In this document: positions 38,901-48,343 of the stretch, piece by piece
Layout of the letters: every line of letters begins with the position of its first letter
How positions within the stretch are numbered: position 1 is the first letter of the stretch
From: Pegea sp. RAD2-039
Lineage: Eukaryota > Chordata > Thaliacea > Salpida > Salpidae
Direction of reading: 5' to 3'
DNA length: 64,000 bases
NCBI GenBank assembly: GCA_034620365.1
Contig: JAQGEQ010000023.1
Coordinates: forward strand, 186,001 to 250,000
Position numbers and translations under genes: made by a program
Notes under the pieces: model-generated
Databases searched by the model: none
Seen by the model: only the letters and a program-made list of their open reading frames with translations
Told to the model about the DNA's origin: nothing

Positions 38901-41900
38901 TGATCAGCAAGCTACTAGTGACGCGATCGAAGCTATGACGCGACTTACAGACCTCATCCATTGTATCATGCGAGTAGGAAATAGTACCGAGGTGTAAACG
39001 TTTGAACACCATGTTATTTTGAGTTAGAGTTCCTGTTTTGTCACATAGTAAGTAGTTGATTCTTCCCAACTCTTCAGCTAATGTTGATGTCCTAATGTGA
39101 AAAGATTTGATGAAGACCAGATGAGGATCAGATGAAGAGTTACCTGACTAGAGTTGCTGGAATCTTTTTATCTTTTTGTATTAGGTAGGTGTATACAGCT
39201 TTACCAAGGTCTAAATTGACTCGCAGACTGATTGGTATGATGTAAGAAAATAAAATAATGAAACGAAACATATAACGATGCCATGGACCATCAAAACCCT
39301 GTGGTATTGGGTCAGTGGTAGCCAACTTAAGTTGTCATATCACCTTTACAGCTATGAGAATGAATGAAAGAATAATGACAGCAATGAAAAGAATTTTTGT
39401 GAGAGTATTTATCTCATCATCCAGCAAACCAGTCTGTAGAAGTGTGGATGTTAGAAGATTGAAGTTACAAATGAAAAGATTGAACCTTGGAGGTAGGTGT
39501 GGAAGTGTTCATAGATGATCTTGTGTGTCTTCCAGTGTATATCACAACTCCAACAACTGATCCTGAAGCTATCACAGTGTTAGCCCACGCCGTGTTCTCG
39601 ATATTCAACGACTCTTCAACTATACTATTCACTCCATCATCATCTTCATCATTCTAAATTCACAAACATCAATTTCATCACTACCCTCGGTTACCAATAG
39701 CAACATTTATTTGTTGGCCGAGGAGTTTTTCAAGTTAAGGTGCTAGATAGACCTAAACGAATTTGTGGATTGAAGCTAGCGTGGAACACACACACTAGCC
39801 CTAAACCTTAAACTATATTTGAGCAAGGAATTGAACTAGTAGCTGAACTCAGTGACAAGCGAGCACAAAAACTTACTGTGGTAAAAGTCCCAATAAAAGA
39901 ATGGATGTCATTATGAGGTTTTTCAGCGTAGACTTGAGACTTGATCTTCATCACATCTCCATCACTACTCAAGGCTTGTGTATGTGAAACAGCAACTCTA
40001 AGTTTCCAGTCAGTTTCTCCATCCATTTGATCAGTACGAATGAAACAAGTTCCTTTAAAAGATTGTAGATAAAGAAGATGATTGCTTGCATCAACTAAAC
40101 CACCATTTTTTTCACTTGTTCGTAAAAGAATCATATCAGCTGGAACTCGTTGATTCTTTTCGACTATTATCACATCCGATACCTTTAATCACAGAAACAA
40201 AAGTTGAAAATAATCAAAGTGATCGATAAAATGAAACCTGGATCTTGCAGCTTGAAACTAGAACTGTTGAACCATCTTTTTGTAGCTTGTAATATCGTGT
40301 GCAGTTGATCTCTTTATCTCTGTTGTGACATTTGATCTCATCGTATGCTTCACGTAATAAAGTAACAGTCAGAACAAATCCCTGTGAAGATAGAGATGAG
40401 CTGAACAACAAAACAAATCATTTCGAACAGCAATTATCGATTTCTTAGATAATTAAATAATGAATCTTTGATAGAGTCACCGAGTAGATAGCTGCAATTT
40501 CCGGCAAAACATAAAAAGCATTTTAGTGAATGCCTTTTATTGGCCATATATTTTCTTGAAGCCGTATTTTACCAAACAACAAAATTAGTCGACAACTTTC
40601 CACTTTTACTTCTTTAATGAGTTTTTTACAATTTTTTTTATGGCTTCATCAGGAACCATAAACTCTCCAGGCCATATTTTAAAACAAACATTATAGACAT
40701 CTAAGACTATTTTTGTAACAATTTAGATTGTTTTTGTGTGTGTTGAGAGGCTTACTAATATTCAGTTTGTTGGTAACATCTCTGTAATTGCTAAACTCTT
40801 CAAGTGTTCTTCACATACTGTTGTACTCACAAATTGAAGAGGTATGTTTATGAGTTATTTAAAATCAATTTGCTAATTTTATCATATCATTTACATATCA
40901 GCAAATTCTTCAACACATGTAATAGATGTTTACTCAAATTTTCAGTTTAAAACAATTAACGTTAATTTTTCTCATGATAATATTGAGCTTCACTTTGTAG
41001 CTGACCATGAGGTTAGTTTACAAGAATGAACAAGTTTGTCGACTTTACGTTTTTAAACTTTTCTTATTCGACAAGCAGATGCAGCAACTTTTTATTTAGC
41101 TCTAATAGAGTTTTTATTACTTGAAATTGATTTCAAATTTTAAAGCAAAATTATGTTCGATATTTTTACACTAAATAAAACATAGAGTAGCAAATAAAGT
41201 TTATATTCAACCAATTTTAAACTAAAGGTTATTTTATAAAATTGTGAGCAATTAATCTATTTATTCATTTTAGTAATTGACAATTAACTCACCAGAGGTA
41301 GCCAGTAAGTGTATAAGTATCCAATTTTCAATGCAGGAAAAAATTGTGAGCAAGCCAAGACAAGAAAATATAAATTCAAAAAATATTTGAACTGATTATA
41401 TAATACCTAGAGAAAATAATAAGAGTAAAAAAACCACTCTAAAAACTTCATTTGGTGCAAAAAGCAGTTACTTACTCCTGGTAAAAATGTGAAAAAGTTA
41501 TATTTCTGATTACAAATCTGATTCCCAGGAAAAACGCTGACAGCATAATTCCTTCCAACCCAGATATTTCTAGATTTCAAGTTCTCAGTTTTTCGAAAAA
41601 ATCTAAAATAAATCAGAAAGTTGAAAAACCAGATGGAAATTGTAGAAGTAATAACAAACCTCATACAAGAACTGAAACATCTTGAACAAATTCCTTTCTG
41701 TAACTTTTTATTCATATATTCAAAGTCTTCAGAATTCTTAGCATTTTCAAGTCCCATATTTCCTGTAGATACTGAAGGTTGCCTACTAAAATATAAACTT
41801 GACTGAGACTACAGTTAATTAGGTACATTAGTAGATTATAAAGTAACCTGTTTAAACGTGTGTATTGGTATTTATTGTCTGTTAAAAGAGGCCTTTTTAA

Positions 41901-41909
41901 AAGCTCCAT
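35909..41909 (-). CDS. ATP9: P4-type ATPase, ATP9A/ATP9B (Neo1) class
   Basis: Golgi/endosomal P-type ATPase of the flippase family; this class acts without a CDC50 partner. Twenty-three exons in transcript order: 41909-41848, 41785-41660, 41602-41476, 41406-41293, 40381-40238, 40182-40104, 40052-39877, 39653-39486, 39433-39344, 39298-39144, 39091-38953, 38899-38516, 38468-38328, 38271-38188, 38127-37957, 37906-37808, 37751-37493, 36955-36722, 36661-36613, 36559-36451, 36406-36349, 36299-36096 and 36048-35909; about 1103 residues. Landmarks: [20 protein letters not shown], actuator loop [23 protein letters not shown] in TM4, the phosphorylated Asp at 431 ([10 protein letters not shown]), [38 protein letters not shown] and the tail [16 protein letters not shown]. 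The exon ending at 36722 has a weak donor (GTTGAA), chosen because only this keeps the phase. The next intron upstream is a minisatellite. Confidence 0.95.
36961..37485. repeat. 20-nt minisatellite filling an ATP9 intron
   Basis: About 26 tandem copies of a 20-nt unit (plus strand TGAGGATCAGATGAAGAAGA). Two point variants occur: one with GATGATGA in place of GATGAAGA, and one with TGAGAATC. The variants are arranged A-B-B-A-A-B-B-A-B-A-A, then four C units, then a long run of A units, with two shortened units. The array occupies nearly all of the intron 36956-37492 between the exons encoding [10 protein letters not shown]... and GDGGNDVSM. On the transcript strand each unit reads TCTTCTTCATCTGATCCTCA: a pyrimidine tract plus CTGAT, a branch-point-like pentamer. 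Confidence 0.95.
39700..39870 (-). repeat. possible tRNA-like insertion in an ATP9 intron
   Basis: The intron 39654-39876 is much longer and more GC-rich than its neighbours. On the minus strand, AGTTCAATTCCTTGC (about 39823-39837) fits a Pol III B box, and GTCACTGAGTTCAGCT lies upstream. The rest (CTAGTGTGTGTGTTCC, CACGCTAGC) is unlike the flanks. It may be a SINE relic. The evidence is weak and no second copy is seen. Confidence 0.25.
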
Positions 41910-42327
41910 ATAAACCCTTCATTAGCACAACTTGAAACAATTATAAACTTTTTTTAACAACAACAAAAATTATTGCTTTTAATTTACAAACAAAAAAGAT
42001 TAAACACAGCAGATACATATTACAAAAAAGTAATTAATTGTAACTTAAAATTAACTTCATGATATTCAATCATAGTTAATGTAGATGTTATCTTGACTAA
42101 AACTTTTTTTAAACTAATAATCAATTGATTGAAATTTAAGATACATTCTTTAAGCAAGTGTTTAAATAAAGTAATATATCTTTAAATTTTATTTCATCAT
42201 ATTGACTACACAAAAAGTTATTTAATGAAAAAGAATTAAATAATCATTACTAAAGTACTACAGTAAAAAGCCAAGTGGTCTGTATTTACTGCTAACAATA
42301 ATATATTAACAAAGCATAATAGTTTTA

Positions 42328-43395
42328 TTAATTAAACAAATCACCAGCCGATGGTAAGGGTGCTAGTTTACCAGTTGGTAACATAGAAAGGTCAGGTAAG
42401 CTTTCCACATGCGCATGTAAGTCTATACTAAAACCTTTATACTTATTATGAAGTTCTTGTGTATCTTTCAATTGGTTCTCTGCATTAACTATTTCATTTT
42501 TTTGCTGTTGCAAAAACCCATTTAGCATGCTAGCAGTTTTTCGTCTATCACTGACTTCATCTTCTAATCTTTTATTATAATCAGATAACATCTTAATTGC
42601 ATCTGTAACCATTTGTGACAATTGATCAGCATATTTTTTATCAACAATTTTTTCAACACCAATCACATCTTGTAATTCTTGTGGTAATTGAGAAATCTTC
42701 TCACGAATTATAGCATCACTTGATGGAGCATTTTCTAATAAATTTAAAGCTTTAACAAGTTCATCAGGTTTTGGCAATTGGCCAGGAGAATTACTAAGAT
42801 AATCTTCCTCTTCATTCTGATTAATCAGTTCTTGGAGTCGAGATCGCTTGATTGCTGATCCTGCATTTTCATTCTCTTCTTGTTCTTGTTGAGGCTTTTT
42901 ATTTTCACCTGTGTTTAAATTCTTCAGTTTTCGTTTTTCATTTGAAACTGCAATAACATCTTTCTTTTCAGATGCTTCAACTTTACCTTTTTTCTGAGAT
43001 ATGTTTTTAACAGCTTGCTTTATCTGTTCAATATATCTTGAAGAATAGATCTTTCTCTCATCCCATATATTTAACATCCTATGAATGGCTAACAAAGTTT
43101 TTTCATCAGCATGTTTAGAGACATGGGTGAACGCTGTAATGAGAACACCTCCAAAAGCTCTTGTGAACTCAGGGCCTTTCTTTCTACTAGTTTGAATAAC
43201 ATCATTAGCAAGATATAGAAATGTAAGCTTCTTCTTGATTTTTATTTGTATCAGTTGAGTCTGCCAGACTTGGACAATAGTTTTTGCACTTTTTCTGTGA
43301 TGAACTAACCATAGTGATAATGTTTGAATGCTTTGTTGAGTACCATTTAATTCAGAAAGTTTTTTTGCAAATGCTATTTCAGAAAATGTAGACAT
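42328..43395 (-). CDS. RPRD1: RPRD1-type regulator of Pol II CTD (CID domain)
   Basis: Nuclear protein that binds the phosphorylated C-terminal domain of RNA polymerase II and recruits CTD phosphatase activity. It is an intronless frame of 355 residues. The N-terminal CID (about 1-130) reads MSTFSEIAFAKKLSELNGTQ, QTLSLWLVHHRKSAKTIVQV, KKLTFLYLANDVIQTSRKKG, PEFTRAFGGVL and LLAIHRMLNIWDERKIYSS. A Lys/Glu-rich linker follows, then ELVKALNLLENAPSSDAIIR and a long coiled coil (about 240-330), ending SLPDLSMLPTGKLAPLPSAG and DLFN as in animal RPRD1A/B. The length is slightly above the human proteins (312-326). All family landmarks are intact, so it is a working gene despite lacking introns. It lies 419 nt upstream of the ATP9 start on the same strand. 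Confidence 0.94.
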   Translation of the reverse strand: MSTFSEIAFAKKLSELNGTQQSIQTLSLWLVHHRKSAKTIVQVWQTQLIQIKIKKKLTFLYLANDVIQTSRKKGPEFTRAFGGVLITAFTHVSKHADEKTLLAIHRMLNIWDERKIYSSRYIEQIKQAVKNISQKKGKVEASEKKDVIAVSNEKRKLKNLNTGENKKPQQEQEENENAGSAIKRSRLQELINQNEEEDYLSNSPGQLPKPDELVKALNLLENAPSSDAIIREKISQLPQELQDVIGVEKIVDKKYADQLSQMVTDAIKMLSDYNKRLEDEVSDRRKTASMLNGFLQQQKNEIVNAENQLKDTQELHNKYKGFSIDLHAHVESLPDLSMLPTGKLAPLPSAGDLFN

Positions 43396-46170
43396 CTCGC
43401 GTTTGAAATGCTATTATCTGTTGAAGCTTTAAATAAAATAAGTAGAGACAAAAAGTAAGGAAAATAAATGTAACAAAGTTTATAAAATGTGAGGCAACCA
43501 TGAAAGAAAAATTTCATTTTAAACTTATTTTTGTTGTAGACTTAAATTCAGTTAAAAAATAAGAAAAAAAACTATTAAATTAGTTAGAATTTAGTAAAAA
43601 AATTTTGGGGTTGATTTTTTAGCATGATCATAAAATATAGTAAAGTAATAAAAACTATAGAAATAGAAACAAAATAAATTAACAATTTAAAATGATTCTT
43701 ATCAAAAGTATGTCTAAATAAAATGTAGTTTTTTTAGTAGTTTATTTTATGTTAAAAACCTATTTTATAATAATTAACTTCTTTTACAACTAAAGAATAA
43801 ATATTTAAATTATAAATAATATTTATTTTCTTAAATTTAAGTATTAAGACTGAAAAAAATTATCTAATATATAATTCTAAAGAAATATTATGAATATTGA
43901 TAAATCTTTGCTATATAGTTTCTTTAATAATGAAAAAAATACAGAAAAGTGAAGCTAACAATCTTAATAATTTAAATGTTTCTTTTTATCAATTCCTCAA
44001 AATTACAAAATTGTATGACATAAAATTAATACCAAACTTAACCATAAAAAAAAACTAAATAGTTGATGATAACTAAGATTTTCTTAATATATTTTAATAT
44101 AAATTATCAGTAATATTATATTTAATCTAATATATATGATCAATATATAACAAAATAACCAACATAGTATTTCCTATTTACTATTTCCAACATAGTATAC
44201 ACACACAAGTATTTAACAAACAAAATTATGAATCAAATCCTTTTAAGCCATATTTAGAAAATCAAGAAAGTATAAAAAGAAGATTATATAAAACTATATA
44301 CAATATAAACTTAAAAACTAAAAAAGTTTCAGAATATACAAAATTTTTATGTTTATAGATTACTGGTGACTTATTATCAATAAATTATTTTTTAGCAAAT
44401 CACACTTAAAAGAGTTCTAAAATTAATTTAGATTATATATCAATAAATAAATCCAAAAAATAAAACTTTATTATCAAAAACAAAAAGCTTTAACAATATC
44501 ATTGAAACAAAACTAAATAATTTTTTGAAAAATTCATAAGAGATTAAGATATGCATGATAGTTTATTTCATGTCAATAATATTTGTAACTACAAGAAATA
44601 AACACAATTTAATAAAAAAGATCTTTATTCACAACTAAATAAGCTTTATTAAGTTTTTATCATCACTATTATTATAGATCTTTATACAAGTTACGCAGTA
44701 CATTAACATAATTCTTTAAAAGTACAAAAATTAAATAATTATCTATAAATTAACATCCTTAAAAAATAACTAGAAATAAACCAACTCTTTCTCTAATTAT
44801 AACTCTGTTATCAAAAACAGTTTGAATCTAAATAATGAATGCTATTGACCCTTCAGCCTCTCATGATGATTTATAGTCCAAAACAAAGTTGACATACATA
44901 GTGGCTTTCTACAAATTGGCTTACGTACTTGATGCACAAGCTTTAATTAATTTTAATCAAAAGTTCAGCTAAATTAAAAACGATTTTAAATCCTTCAAAC
45001 ATAAAACTTATGATTTACTTTTAAAATTTATTGCCCAAATTTTGATTAAGGTTTTATTATAGTTATAATGTTATAATATTGTAATACTACTTCTAGGTTC
45101 GGTAGCTATCTTAAAATCTAACTATAAAAAGTAAATTTGGAATTAGTCTAGATTGATAAATTGAAAATATTCTTAAAAAACATCGAGAAAGAGACATACA
45201 AATAACCGTAAACAAACTGCTTCGAAAATTTATTGGTCAGAATTTTTAATGAGTGCTAATAATTCTTTTTAATAAACTTTTTAAAAAGTGTCTGTATCAT
45301 TCCAAATTCTCTATAGCATGTCTGGCTACAACATATTTTTATCAAGACAGAAATAAAATGATAAAAAAATCTTTTGAATTAATATTAACAGTTCAGAAAA
45401 ATTCGTTAACTTAAAACTTAAATATTATTATTTCGAGTATCTACTGCTTGAGTGAAACTAAAAATATTTTTTAGACATATTGCTGATTGCATAAAAAAAT
45501 ATTGATACTTTCAAAAAAGAAAGATGATTGGGAAGTAGAACTCTTTATTTACAAAACTTCTATGTCGCTTTCAGAGAAAATTCTTTCCGATGAAGAAATC
45601 CTGTAATTTTGGAAACGAACATTTAAATGTAAAAAAGTATTTAAATTTAAACTACTGATTGTGTTTTTCGAAGTATATATAAAGCACAGATAGAAAATTA
45701 TTATAGTTAGGCTTGATTATTTTATTAGCCTGTAAAACCTCAAAAATCAATAATATTAAGTAAAAAATTTTCATAGATAAATACTGTGCTTCCTCTAGTA
45801 AACATCTTTTTTACTGCGCATAAAATAGCACTGACCAAAAATGTAGCTTATACATTCTAAAATTACTCTCTATCATCAAGGTTTGATCTACTAAAAAAAA
45901 GTGAAAATCATATTCAAATTAGGGGTAGGGTTTGAAGATAAGGGAAGTGTCAGCTGGCAATATTCCACTAAACGTATTTTTTTCATTCAACAGCAAGAGC
46001 TTGTTTACTCATTTAGAATTATTATCATTTAAATTTTAAATTAACAACTAATATAGTTTTAAGTACATAAGGTTGAGCATTTCAACGTATTTCAACAACA
46101 AGCCACATGAAAGCAAATTGGACCGAATAGTAAAAATCATTACTGTCTCATTATTTCAACGACAATTAGT
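43396..46170. other. AT-rich intergenic region
   Basis: About 2.8 kb upstream of RPRD1. The sequence is dominated by A/T runs with no reading frame of note, and no repeat or RNA is recognised. Confidence 0.45.
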
Positions 46171-46174
46171 ACCA

Positions 46175-46650
46175 ACCGTAGAGCTTTAGAGGTACACCTT
46201 TAAATGATCTGGTGGACCGCCGAACCTCCACGCCACTATTTCTTTAGAAACATGCACACTAGATTCGTCCCTCTCATCATCTTCCTCTCTAGCCATGATG
46301 TTGTCGTTTTGGTGAAACCCGTCGGGGACTATCCTTTTCATTACACCGTCCTGAATGAGCTTCAAAGTCTTGTTCATCAGCATTTGGACATCTGGCTAGA
46401 TCCCTTAAAGAAACTGTGGGTTCCCAACCATCTGGATAGCGGACTCGCGCGTACATTAGGTTAGGCTCCAGTAGTTCAACCTTCTTTAAACTATCATCAT
46501 GTTTATTGGCTAGAATAAGTACAGGAACTTTTACCTTCTCTTCATCCTAAGTGAAAAATGAAGCTCTCTTCTTGCTTCATCAAATCTATCTCTAACACAT
46601 ATTTCATCTTTGTTGTTAGCACCCTATCATCTGACTTTATGTTTACGTTA
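46175..46650 (-). mobile_element. LTR-retrotransposon pol 3' remnant (Ty3/gypsy-like)
   Basis: On the minus strand, pieces in shifting frames read DRFDEARRELHFSLRMKRR, then KKVELLEPNLMYARVRYPDG, TVSLRDLARCPN and finally EVRRSTRSF with PLKLYGW. This order (a Glu/Arg helix, a YPDG...VS.RDLA.CP segment, then a basic RRSTR tail) is seen at the C-termini of many animal Ty3/gypsy pol proteins. Frameshifts and stops separate the pieces and no LTR is identified, so it is a fossil. The assignment to Ty3/gypsy rests on family memory. Confidence 0.5.
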
Positions 46651-46994
46651 GGCACACTTATGTTTCTAAAATCATTCAATCCTGTTTACCTTATTGTAAA
46701 GACCTTTAATTTTAATCATCCATACTTCTTGATCAACTTCTTAAAATTGTACATAGGTTCAATTCTTGAGATTGGTATGAAGAAGACTTGATATTAAATA
46801 TGATAGTTATAAACATCGTCCTGGCTTCTTAAATTTATATACTTTGGAAATTTGGCGGATTAAATACGCCTTAATTTAATTAATTTTTTAAATTATCCAC
46901 AATTTAATTGACTTTCAACTCGACACTTCCTTTCCATTAGTCCTTCCTTCAATTTATATCATCTTACACATATTACATCTTAATTAACCCATAT

Positions 46995-47340
46995 CACCTG
47001 GTATGTTAATCAGAGCGAATTTTTTCACATACCGCACAATTAGTACTTGGAACCAGCTGCTATTATCATGACAGACTTTCTCGTGTTGCTGAAGTTGAAC
47101 TGTTTTAATAATGCCACAACTCTTATTTCTAAACTTTGATTTTTTCTCTCTTATATAATATTAACACTCAATCTAATTATTCACTTTTGCATTGTACTAA
47201 ACTGCTATGTTACATCAATTTTTTGTTGGTATCTTGATTAAATATAATAATTATATTATTTGTGAGAATGTGTGTTAGCGAGAGGTGCTCTTTTCAGACA
47301 CCCTCCTTTGCATTTATTGAAATAAATATATATTCAAGTT
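46995..47340 (+). mobile_element. LINE 3' end, copy 2
   Basis: Same element as at 285-610, in the opposite orientation. The plus strand encodes the decayed ORF2 end (TYRTISTWNQL is readable near 47023-47060). The conserved 3' UTR block TGTGTTAGCGAGAGGTGCTC lies at about 47271-47290 and the AATAAAT tail at about 47320-47330. By eye the two copies are roughly 85-90 percent alike in these blocks. Confidence 0.7.
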
Positions 47341-48343
47341 GATCCGACCATCTCAGAAAAAAAATTCATACAAGATGAATAATGATCGGTGGTTTGGAAA
47401 TTAAAACTAAATTAACTAAATAAAAACATCAAATTATTACAATTTAATTGTATTTAAAGTACACCAGACATCAAACAAATAACTTTTCAAAGTTTTCTTC
47501 GCAATCTTCTTGTAAATTTATGGAGTGGGTTGGTTTGTGAGTAGTTCAAAATTTTACCATCAAAAAAGCTCATTGAAAACAGAAGATCTTAAAAAGTTGT
47601 AATCAGAGTTGTAAAAGATGAACTTCTTCAACTTTTTCGTATCTTTATCATCAGATGAAACTGATCTTAAATTGAAAACGTTTGCACATGTGACCACGTG
47701 ACTAAAATAAAAACGACCAATTTTCAAGAATGACAAACTGTTTGGTTTCTAAACTTTTAACTTCAACCGAGTTGATGTAGATTTCAAAACTGAAACTCAA
47801 AGTTGATGCAAACTCTGAGGTTTGTAAATTAAGCAGACTTACAGCAACCTGTAAGCACTTTTGCTTTTTCATTATTCAGTTTTCATAAATCGATCGAGCT
47901 AGTTTCAACAAACTAGTCACGATCACTTCCCTCCCTTCTTACTAAACCCTCATCTGACCGTTTGTCATTGTCGAAAAAAGTAGAAAAACAAAAAAAAACA
48001 TCAAAACAAAGTCGACAAACAAATTGAAAGAAAGAAGAAGTCGGTTACAAGACATCATTGCTGATGTAGAAGGATCAGAAATTGATGACGTCATCAAGTG
48101 GGGTAGAAGGATCAGAGTGATCCTGTAGGGAGGTTAGCAACTTACTGATGACTCTTTAAGTCAACAAACAAGTAATCAGCCCCCTAGCAACATGACGTCA
48201 TCACTTCGCGTTTAGGAGATTATATCGAGTTGTTAACTCGTCAACTTCTACAACCAACTTGGAGCTGGTTGATGAGATTTGAGAAGAGCGGGAAAGATTT
48301 GGAAGAAGAAAGTTAAAAGAAAGAAAAAGATGAAATTATCGCG
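47341..48343. promoter_or_regulatory. intergenic region with two CRE palindromes
   Basis: No gene is recognised. Less AT-rich than other spacers. TGACGTCA occurs at 48086-48093, embedded in the 12-nt palindrome GATGACGTCATC, and again at 48193-48200. GTAGAAGGATCAGA is repeated at about 48066 and 48103. This is the 3' side of NXF1, so it may control an unseen gene or act as an enhancer; that is inference. Confidence 0.3.

Noticed and set aside
46500..46640. ARF-like small GTPase fragment (VPVLILANKHD resembles an NKxD motif, preceded by DEARRELH)
   Set aside because: The adjoining peptide continues into retrotransposon pol-like sequence (YARVRYPDG, RRSTR), no other GTPase motifs are present, and frames shift. 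A pol remnant explains all pieces better.
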